From NCBI RefSeq assembly GCF_910592395.1, contig NC_088314.1:10354001-10418000 (forward strand): a DNA stretch of 64,000 nt. The letters are read 5' to 3'. Position 1 is the first letter of the stretch, and every line of letters starts with the position of its first letter. This stretch comes from Lineus longissimus (lineage: Eukaryota; Nemertea; Pilidiophora; Heteronemertea; Lineidae). The position numbers were made by a program, and so were the translations under genes. The notes below the pieces were generated by a model. The model had not been told where the DNA came from, made no database searches, and worked only from the letters and a program-made list of their open reading frames with translations. Shown piece by piece: positions 1 through 9,848 of the stretch.

Positions 1-2525
1 CACTAACCGTTGGCGTTTGGAGGCATCCTCACTTTGTATACGATAAGTAACCCCTGGCAAGCCAGCTGATGTCTGCATCCGTTTGACAATAATATACGGA
101 CAAATCCATGGCAAAGCCAGTTTCCGGTGCCTGTCTTTGGATACCGTTGTGTGAAGCCATACCTTGTCACCCACTTGGTATGGGTGATGCCTTGCCCATT
201 TGTCATAGACATTTTTCTGCCGCTCCTGACTGATGGTAGCTGTCTTTTGCGCCTCCTGAAAGGCTTCTTGAAGTTCCTGGAATACAGCCTTGGAATAGCG
301 GCTAGCTGAGCTCCAGTAGTCCTTGGTCGGGCAGCCATAGACCACATCTACCGGCAAACGAGGTTCTCTCCCATGGTTCAGATAGAAAGGGGACAGTCCA
401 GTGGTCTCATGTACACTCGAGTTGTATGCGAGTTGCACTGGTCCAAGGTGTAGGTCCCAATCTGTTCCATGCTGTACCGTAACCTTAGCTATTGAATTCT
501 TCAGTGTTTCGTTGAACCTTTCAATCATACCATTACCTTCTGGGTGGTATGGCGACGTTCTGGATTTCTGGATGCCGAGCATGGTGCATAGTTCCTGGAC
601 TATTTCAGCTTCAAACTGTCGTCCCTGGTCTGAATGGAATGCCTCTGGCATGCCATGTTCGCATACATAGCGTCTGAATATGATATCAGCCACTGTCTTG
701 GCTGTTTGATCTTTCATGGGATACAGATTCACATATTTGGTGAAGTGATCCCCAATTACCAAGCAGTACCGGTTACCCCTGGGACTGACAGGCAATTCTG
801 TGATATCTGTAGCGACCAGCTCAAGGGGAGCATGAGATGTTATGCTCAGTAGTGGAGCCTTCATCCGTGGGCAGGGCTTCCCGCGTGCCACACACTGGGC
901 ACAAGTTCTACAGAACTCAGCGACATCTGATGTCATTCCTGGCCAATAAAATCGGTTCTTCATTTTGCCCAATGTCTTCCGCCTTCCCAAGTGGGCAGAA
1001 GTAACCCCTGTGTGGGTTTCTTCCAAAATCTGTGGACGAAGTCCTGGCGGGACAATCTGTTGAAACACAGGCGTTGCCTTCCTGGGTGGAATCCATGTCC
1101 TCACCAACGTACCATCACAAATTTGCAGATCTTCGAACATACGCCAATAGGTGATCACATCACGTCCAGCATCCTTGACGGCTTCCCAGCATGGTTTATC
1201 CCTATCTGTTACCCACTGGCGAATTCGTGAAATTGTAGGGTCTCGTTCCTGCTGTGATGCGATGGGAGCCAAGGGTTGGCCCTGGTCGTTACAGGGCATA
1301 AGTGATATTGCTCGTACGCCATCGCCATTATCTTTGCATAAGATTTGGGATGGTTTCTCTTTCCGCTTGCCCCTCTTCCTAGGCTTACGTGAAGCCTCTG
1401 TGCATGCAGTGGTTTCTTTTGCAGAACTGGTAATCCCTAATTCTGATGTCTTGGGTTTCTGTTTTGCAGTCGTGGTTTCTGATGCAGAACTGGTAACCCC
1501 TAATTCTAGCATCACATCTTCTCGTTTCTCATCCTCAGGATCCCCATTGACGGTACTATCATCGGGAGGTGAGGCAAAGAGTGCTCCCACTATATCGTCC
1601 AGTGTCTCTTTCTCTGGTGATTGAGGCCGGCGGCTCATACCATCAGCGTTTCCATTTTTTACTCCCGGACGATACTGAACCTCCACGTCTCCCCACGTGC
1701 TCAACTCATTCATCCATCGGGTCCTTTTCTGGGTAACATCTGCATCCCAGCGAAGTTTATTTCTCTGCAGCAATGGCTTGTGATCCGTGACTATTGTGAA
1801 ACGTGAACCGTAAAGGTAAATGTGGGTTTGTCGGAGACCCCAGACAATTGCCCACAACTCCTTGTCATATGTACACCAATTTCTCTCAGTCCCACTGAGA
1901 GATTTGCTATGATATGCGATTGCGCACTCTTCCCCATCTTGTTTTTGGCTTAAGACACAGCCTATCGCAAAATCCGACGCATCAGTATACAAAATAAATG
2001 GTTCACCCCATCTTGGGAATCCTAAGATTGGCGGTGACATCAGCTTAGACTTCAGAACCTCAAAACTTTCCAGACAGGCCTCGTCCCAGAGGAAAGGAGC
2101 ATTCTTCTCGGTCAGCTGGATTAATGGTTTGGCTATCTTAGCGAAGTCCTGGACGAAACGTCGGTAGTAAGATGCCAGCCCTATAAAACTCTGGACCTGC
2201 TTAACAGTTTTGGGTGTCGGCCAGTTCTGCACCTTCTCTACATTGCTTGGGTCCGGCCTTATGCCATCACGGCTCACATGGTGTCCCAAGAATATGATCT
2301 TGTCTCGGCACAAGTGACACTTGCTGGGTTGGAGCTTCAGTCCAGCCTTCTGTAGACGCTGGAAAACTTCTTCGAGGACCTCCAGGTGTTCGTCAAAGGT
2401 GGTCGTGAAGATAGCCAGGTCATCAAGATAGGTCAGCATGACTTTCCAGCTCATCCCAGCAAAAGCTAACTCCATCAGTCTCTGAAATAGTGGTGGAGCA
2501 TTACAAAGGCCAAAAGGTAACCGTT
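1..2525 (-). pseudogene. Element A pol, C-terminal part: RT end, RNase H, integrase (continues outside window)
   Basis: After a frame change near 2524 this frame reads open to the window edge. It gives the rest of the reverse transcriptase with the catalytic YLDD box (2419-2430), then an RNase H domain with a TDAS motif near 1970. An integrase follows: a zinc-binding segment with a CAQC pair near 900, and a catalytic core with ATDI near 805, HSDQGRQF near 630 and NGMIERFN near 525 (the D, D, E residues). A polyprotein tail follows. Translated by eye from the minus strand; no stop was seen from 2520 to 1, but this should be confirmed by computation. Enzyme function is family knowledge. This copy cannot make one continuous Pol because of the upstream breaks. 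Confidence 0.88.
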
Positions 2526-3904
2526 TGAAAACGATAAAGATTCGTCCCTATGGAGAAGGCCGTCTTGTCTCGATGATCTCTGTTAACGGGAACTTGCCAA
2601 TATCCGCTAGTGAGGTCAAGGTTACTGAAGAATGCAGCACCCGACATGGATGCCAGCGAGTCGTCAATACGCGGAAGTGGGTGAGCATCCTTCCGTGTCA
2701 CAGCATTCAGCTTTCGGTAGTCTACACAAAATCGGAAAGCTCCTGATTTTTTCTTCACGAGGACCACAGGAGAGGACCAAGGGCCAGAGCAGGGCTCAAC
2801 AACCCCATCCTTCAGCATGTCGTTTACCTGTTCCTCCAACTCGTCCCGCAAGTGGAAAGGAACTCGGCGAGGTGCTTGTTTAATAGGATGAGCATCTCCT
2901 GTATCAATATGGTGCTCCGCTAGGTCCGTGAAACCTCTATCATTCGGTGTCTTGCTGAACACTTTATTGTATCTCTTTAAAAGGGACTTCAAACGTGACA
3001 TCTCTCCCTTTTTCAATTTGGAGCCTGACAGATCGACGGAGGGAACCCCTTCACTGTCGACTGCCTGCTCTTCTCCATTCTCATCAACTTGGTACTCCTC
3101 CATGAGTTCATATGCCTGTTGCACAGTATTAGATTGGTAACCAGCCAGGCAATGGAATTCTCCAAGACATGTCCCTTTGGCTATCTCCAACGGTTCAGGC
3201 TCAGGGTTCATAATACGGACTGGAATCAGCGCATTCTCCGCAGTAGCCGCTATTCGTGACACTACCATTCCTGGGGGATTGTTTGGCTCCAAAATGCCTT
3301 CGTATCTAAGGTTGGGGTATCCATTACCATGGGGCAAGTATGCCGGAATAATCACTTCCGTTCTGCCCGGTATCAGGGTAGACTTCAGTGCCCTTGCAGT
3401 CGTTGTGTTTGGCACTCTCACACTTTCCAATAAGGGGAAAGATTCACCCTGGATGGTGACCTCCTTCCTCTGAGGGTTCACTGTCACAGCATAGTCCAGC
3501 ATAAAGTCCTAGCCAAGAATGACTGGACTTTCAATTCCCTGAACAACTCTAAAAGGATGTTCCAACTTCAGGGAACCCAATACCACAGGGACTGTTGCTA
3601 CTCCTAAGACTGGCAACATGTCCCCGGAAATAGAGGCGATGGCGGCTGGCCTAGGTATCAACGGCCCTCTCTCCTCTGCTGAGTACAACTGATACACATC
3701 CTCACGCATCAGGGAAATATCAGCCCCAGTATCAAACAAAACTGGAATTTCCTGATCCCTGATGGCCATGAGGGCCCTTGGAACAATTCTTTGAGTCTTT
3801 TTCTTATGCCGGGCTGCTGACCGACCCTCATCAGCAGCACATGCTAGTTTTCCGACTGCCGGGGACCCCAGCAGTCGGCACTCTTGTGCCCATACTTCCC
3901 ACAA
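2501..3904 (-). pseudogene. Element A pol, N-terminal part: aspartic protease and reverse transcriptase start, broken
   Basis: The frame opens at 3904, overlapping the end of gag by 61 nt in another frame, as expected for gag-pol frameshifting. It carries a retropepsin motif (LFDTGADISLM). A TAG stop at 3509-3511 interrupts it, and the same frame then continues from 3502 with the RT palm and fingers (FRFCVDYRKLNAV, LDLTSGYWQVP). This frame ends at a stop at 2501-2503, because the coding signal moves to another frame near 2524. The two lesions separate protease, RT fingers and RT catalytic box. I treat it as a decayed pol. A functional stop readthrough at 3509 is possible but unlikely given the second lesion. 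Confidence 0.88.
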
Positions 3905-4869
3905 TTATAGCAATTGCCATCAAACCTGCTGTAAAACTGGCCCGGTTGTTCATTGGCAGGGTAACTCCTCTGCTGGGACCCAGTTTCTCCAGTCAGTGAG
4001 ATGGGCTGGCGCTGTGCACGCCGATCATGGGACCCTGTCCTCTGTCGCTCTTCCCACTGGCCTTGACCATGTCCCCCATTATCCAGAGAGTTGGTAGGAC
4101 GTTGACCCCGATTCTCATAGCCGGCCTGGCGTTGACCACGGTGACCCCTGCGGCCACGCCCTCGGCCCCGGCCACCTGCCTGCATCTTCATCATCTGCTC
4201 CATTTGTGCCGTAAGTTTCCTCACGTCATCTCGCAGCATGCTGAGCTCATCCCCACATTCGGATGTGGCCCCAGGAGAGGGTACCCCTTCTTCCTGGTGG
4301 TCACGTACTCGGCGCACAGCCACAGATGGTTCCTGGGAAGGCATGGTTATCTTCCGTACCTGTAAATACTGCTCAGCCAACTGAACAGCAGTACGGATTG
4401 TCTCGGGGTTGTGAGTTAATAGATGCAGCTGTAATTCCGCGTTGCCTACTCCCCTCATGAACTGTTCCTTGGCCATGGTGTTGCGGTGCTCCTCAGGAAA
4501 ATCCGCGAATGCTGACGAAGCCTTCCTAAGGACGCGCAGTTCAAATGCCGAAATCATCTCATTCTCGGCACGGCTCATCGTCATGAACTCTTGTCGTCGC
4601 AAGAGTGCATGATCTTGGGGGTCAAGGCGTTCCCTCAATGCCTGTTTGGCCAGTGCATAATCAGCCTTGGTGGTGGCTGGGAGGCTATCGTGCGTCATAA
4701 AAGCTCGCCCAGTCAAATAAAGGGGAAGCACCGCATGCCGCCTCGGCACGGCCGCCGCCGCGGCATCTGCTGCAGCGGGCACAAAAAGCTCAAAACGTTT
4801 GAACCACAGGGTAAAATCCTCTGATGGTTCACCACTGAACTCCTTTAATTTGGGGTGTGCCGCTGCCAT
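3844..4869 (-). CDS. Element A Gag-like protein with one zinc knuckle
   Basis: The ORF is 341 residues. The N-terminal half resembles the capsid-like region of gypsy Gag proteins (FSGEPSEDFTLWFKRF near residue 13; ERLDPQ and KEQFMRGV further on). Around residues 230-290 there is an Arg/Gly/Gln-rich stretch, and near the C terminus a CX2CX4HX4C zinc knuckle (CYNCGKYGHKSADC), typical of nucleic-acid binding nucleocapsid segments. The ATG at 4869 gives a clean start about 535 bp below the primer-binding site. The pol frame overlaps its end. Gag would form the cytoplasmic particle that packages the element RNA. This ORF is unbroken although pol is not. Confidence 0.9.
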   Translation of the reverse strand: MAAAHPKLKEFSGEPSEDFTLWFKRFELFVPAAADAAAAAVPRRHAVLPLYLTGRAFMTHDSLPATTKADYALAKQALRERLDPQDHALLRRQEFMTMSRAENEMISAFELRVLRKASSAFADFPEEHRNTMAKEQFMRGVGNAELQLHLLTHNPETIRTAVQLAEQYLQVRKITMPSQEPSVAVRRVRDHQEEGVPSPGATSECGDELSMLRDDVRKLTAQMEQMMKMQAGGRGRGRGRRGHRGQRQAGYENRGQRPTNSLDNGGHGQGQWEERQRTGSHDRRAQRQPISLTGETGSQQRSYPANEQPGQFYSRFDGNCYNCGKYGHKSADCWGPRQSEN

Positions 4870-5404
4870 TTTAACTTATGAAAAGATCGTAGAACAAAAC
4901 AGCTTAATGTCTAATATTTTTCTCTTCATACAATGATATAGAATGTGGACATGAAACTACGATTACAGGTAAACCCTTGCTAATCGCAGTTTGTAGCCTG
5001 CTTCCCGCTTCAGGTACTTTGGCCGCATACTGATTGGGTGGTAAACCCTACACAAACAGCTGCAATACACCCCATTTTGTACCACTAGGAATATCACATA
5101 TAAATAAATGCAGAGTTGGCTTCCCATGGATCTAGTGAACTGACCGGTTCGTGACACACTCACTGCTCAGCGAACTCAAATTACCGGCCTATTTCGTAGC
5201 ATAACTAGGAAAACTCCTTGGCAAAGCTTTTATACCGAGCCCATGATTTAACAACTTGGTAAACCCTAAGTCATTCGACAAAATGGGCCGCATGTGCAGG
5301 TAAACATTAATGCACATGCGCAGAGCGCCCCGTACGAACAAAACAATGCACGCCGTCGGATTCGGGCATCTGAAAAATAGCAATTTCTCGCCGAAAGTTC
5401 GATG
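4870..5404 (-). other. Untranslated leader of element A
   Basis: Non-coding stretch between the primer-binding site and the gag ATG. Short reading frames here do not resemble any protein. No other structure was recognised. Confidence 0.6.
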
Positions 5405-5427
5405 CAGCCCCACGTTATGGGCGCCAC
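5405..5427 (-). promoter_or_regulatory. Primer-binding site of element A
   Basis: Directly after the LTR end (..TTTACA) the minus strand reads G then TGGCGCCCATAACGTGGGG. A TGG-beginning block next to the LTR is the expected tRNA primer-binding site. TGGCGCC also starts the site for a lysine tRNA primer in other retroelements, but the tRNA is not proven here. Confidence 0.7.
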
Positions 5428-5629
5428 TGTAAAGTACGAATACTTATGGTGGGGTCATGGGCATGCACTTACTCAACTCCAAGATATGAACTTAGAGAAT
5501 AGGCTTTATTCTACGGGCGAACTAGCGTACAGGTCTCACTACACGGTAGATGCTGGAGAGAGAGAGAGATCGCTCCGCCTGCCTACTATGGGGCGCCTCG
5601 AGTGACAGCCATAATATGGCCCCGTCACA
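5428..5629 (-). repeat. 5' LTR of element A, 202 bp
   Basis: On the minus strand it begins TGTGACGG and ends CTTTACA, giving the usual TG...CA ends, and it is followed at once by the primer-binding site. It contains AATAAA (minus strand, 5515-5520), a likely polyadenylation signal, and an AG/CT-rich run near 5555-5570. The partner LTR is outside the window, so the boundary rests on the end motifs and the primer site. Confidence 0.75.
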
Positions 5630-5861
5630 CAAATATGCCTCTAGGCAAGTCCTACCCAAACGACCAACTACAGTCCTGATTCAATTACAAATGTGGCCAC
5701 CAGGGGCAAAGTTGTAAAAATCCTGTTAGTCTATTTTTGTCAAAACTGGAGCTCTGATGTTGATCATATGTGGTGTGAAGATAGCCACATGCATCCTTAT
5801 TTAGTGACCCACTTGATCCCGATCTGATTTTAAATGTGGCCACCAGGGGGTAAAGTTCATA

Positions 5862-6268
5862 AATAAACAATGTCCATTTTTAGCTCAATTGTCCATTTTT
5901 TGCTCACCTGGCGATACTGCGGCGTCCGTTGTCGTCATATGCAGAACTATTGCATGGATGTCTCCTGACATCTTTCATAACAAGTTCTTCTTCAGGTTCT
6001 CCCTTCCATGTCAACAGGCCGGGAGAGCACAATGGCCCTTTTTATTGTTAGAATCTCAAATTTTTTCAAGATTTTTCTCAGGGGGAGGGGAATTAGAATA
6101 AAAATAAAAATTTGATTTTCACTATTTTTATCTCAGCTGGGGAGCTCATATCATCACCTCTTGACTATTGTCCGTCGTCGGTCCGTCCGTCGTCTGTCAA
6201 CAATGGTGGCACATTTCTGCACTGTTGAGTCTAGAAAGTTGAAACTTAGTGTGTGGATGTCTTATGAC
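5862..6268 (+). repeat. Degenerate copies of the hairpin-ended repeat family R
   Basis: Contains TTGCTCACCTGGCG at 5899 followed by GTCCGTTGTCGTC, and near 6150 a second start-like block with GTCCGTCGTCGG and GTCCGTCCGTCGTC. A family-type end block (GAGCACAATGGCCC) occurs near 6025. These match the start and end blocks of the better preserved copy at 7083-8037, so this stretch is older, partly overlapping members. Confidence 0.6.
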
Positions 6269-6713
6269 AATATAGGCCCTTTTCCACTACCGCACAATCT
6301 GTCCCTGTTCAACTGTGCCGTGCTCGGTCCGGACCCGGCCCACTTGTTTTGTACCATTTCCATTGCGCGCAATAATATCCAGGCCAAATTCTGGTGTCCA
6401 CATCGGCCGCTGTCAGCAGCGCTACTCTCCTATTTTTGGAGTTAGGAATGTAAGTAAAATTCTCTAAAGATGGCAGCGAGCATGCGCACTATTACTCAGA
6501 TAAGTGGGCCCGGCCCAGTTCGCGTTTCCACTGCTCATTTTTATTGCCGAACCGTGCTCGACCCGGGTCGAGCTCACGTCCTTTTGGGGGGTTCGGCCCA
6601 CATGGAAATGGCACCGTGCCGTGCCCGGTCGACCCATTTCCATTACACTTTTTTTAACCGAGCCGTGCTCGACCCGGGTCAAGGCCCGGCAATTTTTGAT
6701 AGTGGAAAAGGGG
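6269..6713. mobile_element. MITE-like element with inverted ends and probable 8-bp target duplication
   Basis: The left end carries GGCCCTTTTCCACTA and the right end carries the inverse (TAGTGGAAAAGGGG). The 8-mer CTTATGAC occurs at 6261-6268 and 6714-6721, just outside, and fits a target duplication as made by hAT-type transposases. The left end has six extra bases (AATATA) before the shared inverted motif, so the exact left edge is uncertain. Inside are three imperfect GC-rich copies built around GTGCTCGACCCGGGTC. No coding capacity. Confidence 0.6.
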
Positions 6714-6721
6714 CTTATGAC

Positions 6722-7082
6722 TCGATACACGAAAAAACATTGCCATTTGGCCTACTTTCTGGGCTCCTGGTGGCCATCTTTGAAAACCTTATTTTTGGCT
6801 CACCATTACCGTAGATGAGTCTTTACATCACCGCAGTGTCCGTCGTCCGTCGTATCCTGTTTCAAAAACAGTGGCAAGTTTCTTAACCACTAGGGCTATG
6901 AATTTGAAACGTTGTACACAGGACCCTCCAGGCCAGGTGACCTCTGGGAATGAATTTCGGTCCCTCTGATTCTTGACCTGGCCAGAAGTGGGAACCTAAA
7001 AAGTGTGGTATCTCTCTTATGAGTGACTTGTTTTCAATAATATTTTTCTGGTAGGTTCTCCTAGCAAGGATACATCACATAT
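6722..7082 (+). repeat. Degenerate copy of repeat family R
   Basis: Has the start-like GGCTCACCATTACCG at 6788, GTCCGTCGTCCGTCG near 6840, then a block about a stretch 'aaccactagggctatgaa' and 'tttgaaacgttgtacac' that matches the body of the family. It is interrupted at 7083 by a second family member. Confidence 0.6.
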
Positions 7083-8037
7083 CATACTGGTTGGCTCACC
7101 GTTAGGGGAGTCTATACAATAGCCCTGTGTCCGTCGTCCGTCGTCTTATCCTGTGGCACGTTTCTTAACCGCTAGTGCTATGAACTTGAAACCTTGTACA
7201 CCTGACCCCCTAGGTCAGAGGTACTCTGACACTGAATTTCGGCCCGGTCTTGTTCATGACTTGGCCACTAGGGTGCCAAAACTGAAAATATAAATAGTGT
7301 GATAGTTCATGACTTGGCCACAAGGGTGCCAAAACCGAAAATATAAATAGTGTGATATCTCACTTATTTGTGATTTGTTTTTGATGAAATTTTTGTGGTA
7401 GGTACTCCTAGAAAGGATATATGACATATCGTACGTGTTTTTGATTTGACCTTCTTTTCAAGGTCACAGAGGTCAAATGGCGTTAATTGGCGTTAGGATG
7501 TAACTATGGCACGTTTCTAAACTGCAATGACTATTGATCCCAAATTTGGTACACATGTACTTTTCAAGGTCACAGAGGTCAAATGGCGTAAATTGGTCGT
7601 CAGGCCGTAACTATGGCACGTTTCTTAACCGCAATGACTATTTATCACAGATTAAGTACACATGTACCCCTTGGTCAGGTGATCTCAGGTACCGAAGTTT
7701 GGTCCGATCTGATTTGCCGTTTTGCCTCCAGGGAGGGGGCCAAATCCAAAATTCTTCAAAATGCTATTATTCCTTATTACTTGCCCGATTGGCACCAATT
7801 TTATATCATAGGTACATCTAATTCTAACAACCATTCAATGTGTCACCTGGTTCTTTTTTGATTTGACCTACTTTTCAAGGTCACAGAGGTCAAATGTACT
7901 GTAAATTGGCCATTTTGGGGAAATTGTAATTGCTTGGACCTACATCAAACCTAACACTACATGACACAATACCATGCTCTTCATCCATCTTTCCTCCACA
8001 TGAAGTGAGCTCAATGGCCCTGGCCATTTCATTTTTG
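7083..8037 (+). mobile_element. Repeat family R, copy 1 (hairpin-ended, non-coding)
   Basis: Starts with GGCTCACCGTTAGGGG, then GTCCGTCGTCCGTCGTC. The body has reiterated units around GGCACGTTTCTTAACC (7157, 7508, 7616) and AAGGTCACAGAGGTCAAAT (7460, 7566, 7877). It ends with AATGGCCCTGGCCATT (near 8013), a perfect terminal palindrome. About 500 bp of it matches, in reverse complement, the copy at 29718-30869. No protein is encoded. Terminal hairpins plus internal reiterated units resemble non-autonomous Helentron-type repeats, but this assignment is inference. Confidence 0.7.
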
Positions 8038-8177
8038 ATTTTAGATTTGACCCAATTTTCAAGGTCACAGAGGTCAAATGGCGTAAATTGGCCGTTTGAG
8101 TGTAACTATGGCACGTTTCTTAACCGCTAAAGCTATGAACTTGAAATTTGGTACACATTCATTACACACATTTGGTA
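8038..8177 (+). repeat. Remnant of another R-family member
   Basis: Continues with a fourth AAGGTCACAGAGGTCAAAT (8061) and another GGCACGTTTCTTAACC unit (8108). Copy 1 may therefore have inserted into an older member of the same family. Confidence 0.5.
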
Positions 8178-8337
8178 CACGAGGGGTCCGAAGTGGAGTT
8201 GTCTCTCGGATCAAATCTGGTCCATCGCTTGCCTACCTCTTCTATCTCTCTTCTCATACCACCTTTCCTAACTTATCCCATTGTTTAGCCCGATAATCCC
8301 GCTAACTAGGCTTCAGGGACCTGTGGTGAGAGGGAAC
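8178..8337 (+). repeat. Relic of the foldback element seen at 47339-48700
   Basis: Matches the right arm of the large foldback element: GTCCGAAGTGGAG, then TTGCCTACC, CCCATTGTTTAGCCCGATAA and a diverged end CAGGGACCTGTGG. Only one arm is present and it is diverged, so it is an old truncated copy. Confidence 0.6.
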
Positions 8338-8674
8338 ATTCTGCAGATAGGCCTGATAGGGACAAACTCATGCAGTTGCATCGATGGAGAGTGTTTATGA
8401 CTGTGCTGTGTTAGTCAGACCTCGCCCTAGATTAAGAAGGGAAATTAATCAAGTGCATGACCTGGTCTCTGGTATCATCCATAACAGCACTCATATTAAC
8501 ACATCCTTCACAAGTACCTATATTCACTTGACCAGATCCAGTCGGGGACCATTTGTAATGGCGCACGCCATCACTGTCATGCGTATTATGGCAGAGGCAC
8601 AAGCCACATGGCAATGTGGGTAAATGACTATATTCAGCCATGATCAATGTTCTGTATGTATTGTCTCTTTGCAG
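8338..8674 (+). other. Intron of WASHC1, upstream side
   Basis: No repeat or exon recognised. A 79-codon frame on the plus strand has no resemblance to WASH. The stretch ends in a pyrimidine-rich tract and the acceptor TTTGCAG at 8668-8674. Confidence 0.4.
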
Positions 8675-8886
8675 TTACAAGAAATATGTGATGCTGGATC
8701 CATTGGGTGTGGTAACCAAGACACGATCAACAGAAGGTGATGAGGAAGATTCCTTAGCAGCAGCCCCAAGTTCCATAGCCCATGGAGAAGAAATGAAACG
8801 AGGGCAGATGGAGAATTATATCTATGTGCCTGATCTGTGGGAGTTACCAGAAATATCAGTGCCAGATTTTCTTCCTGATCTTGTGG
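8675..8886 (+). CDS. WASHC1: WASH complex subunit 1, penultimate exon
   Basis: The exon starts after TTTGCAG and ends at GTGG|GTAAGT. Its frame reads YKKYVMLDPLGVVTKT, then an acidic variable stretch, then ENYIYVPDLWELPEISVPD and FLPDLV. This is the conserved segment of WASH1 that lies between the N-terminal WASH homology domain and the proline-rich region; mammalian WASH1 has the same YKKYV.LDPL and ENY.YVPDL blocks. It enters in phase 2 and leaves in phase 1, which matches the next exon. WASH is the Arp2/3 activator of the endosomal WASH complex. The N-terminal exons are not in this window; the nearest 3 kb upstream is repeat sequence and then a retrotransposon. Confidence 0.93.
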
Positions 8887-9150
8887 GTAAGTTAAGTCAT
8901 AGCACACAAAACGCTTTTCAGTCCTGATGATTTAAAACTTAGATCTAGGAAATTCGTCCAGGCAAGAGCTAACAGTGAAGGAAAAGAACTGCTGAATATT
9001 CAAATGCGCGCCGCTGCTATTTTTATTGAAGTGGAGGTACAAGCTAAATGTATAGACAAACAAGCTGCTGTTTCAAAACCACTGTGAGAAGCCAGTTTTT
9101 AAAAGGAACAGACAAGTGTACTTGAGAACTATTTCATTCTTTCATTCCAG
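8887..9150 (+). other. Last intron of WASHC1
   Basis: 264 bp, donor GTAAGT at 8887 and acceptor TTCATTCCAG ending at 9150. Phase 1. No repeat recognised inside. Confidence 0.85.
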
Positions 9151-9848
9151 GTAGTATTGCCGATGACATTTCTTATGCTGCTGAACGGGGTCCATCCATT
9201 GCGCCATCTGTGCCTGGAAGCAACATGCCAGATTTACCGACTGTTATTCCCGACATCGACAGCATACCAAGTGGTCCTGCTGGTGGTGCTGGAGCATCTT
9301 CAGGGGTTGTTGATCTGCTCACATCAGCACAAAGTTCTGTTCCACCAGCCCCTGGCCCACCACCACCACCACCCCCTGCTGCTGCACCCCCTCCACCACC
9401 ACCACCACCACCACCTCCAAATGCCCCAGCACCACCTCCAACCTCAGGCACACCTGATGATCCACCGCCAAAGATTTCATCTGTTCCTAAGGAAGTAGCC
9501 GATCCAGGTGACAGCCGCTCTAGTCTTCTGGATGTCATTAGGAAGGCTGGTGGGTCACAGGGTGCTGGGTTGAAAAAAGGTGCTGGGGAGGAAAAGCGTA
9601 AAGAACGCAAGAAAAAGGAGGCACCTCCACCAGCAAGTGGTGGCAACTTCATGTCAGATTTATTTAGTCGGATCCAACGGCGAAGAGAAGGAATTTCGGG
9701 GGCTAAAACTCCTGGCTTTGGGGAGAGTGGCGATGGCCAAGGGGGAGGATCAGCCATGGACAGTATTTCAAAAATGATACCTTCCACAAAGGAGAGAAGT
9801 GAAAGTTTTCCAGCAGACACTGGCGCTGATGAGGATGACTGGGAGTGA
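9151..9848 (+). CDS. WASHC1: WASH complex subunit 1, last coding exon (polyproline and VCA region)
   Basis: After the acceptor the frame reads IADDISYAAERGPSIAPSVP, close to mammalian WASH1, then a polyproline stretch (9350-9440) for profilin-actin. Next come a WH2 (V) motif with SLLDVIRKAGG, a basic stretch (KRKERKKKEAPPP), the central segment (GGNFMSDLFSRIQRRREGIS) and the acidic end ADEDDWE directly before the stop at 9846-9848. The C-terminal tryptophan in the acid box is the Arp2/3 contact. These V, C and A parts are what nucleate branched actin on endosomes. The proline codons form a (CCA)n-like tract that may vary in length between individuals. The exon contains the complete C terminus. 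Confidence 0.95.

Larger units (their letters stand above)
1..5629 (-). mobile_element. Ty3/gypsy LTR retrotransposon A, 5' part, cut by window edge
   Basis: On the minus strand the order is LTR (5629-5428), primer-binding site, about 535 bp leader, gag, then protease, reverse transcriptase, RNase H and integrase running off the window at position 1. That is the classical Ty3/gypsy order, with integrase after RNase H. The 3' LTR lies outside the window, so target duplication and LTR divergence cannot be judged. Pol is interrupted twice (TAG at 3509-3511, frame change near 2524), so this copy is probably inactive. If the WASHC1 gene continues upstream it would lie antisense inside an intron of that gene; this is inference. 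Confidence 0.93.

Noticed and set aside
8384-8623. Plus-strand ORF of 79 codons considered as a WASHC1 exon
   Set aside because: No match to WASH1; not bounded by convincing splice sites.
9173-9820. Minus-strand ORF of 215 codons over the WASHC1 last exon
   Set aside because: Glycine-rich shadow of the polyproline-coding strand; the plus strand matches WASH1 to its end.
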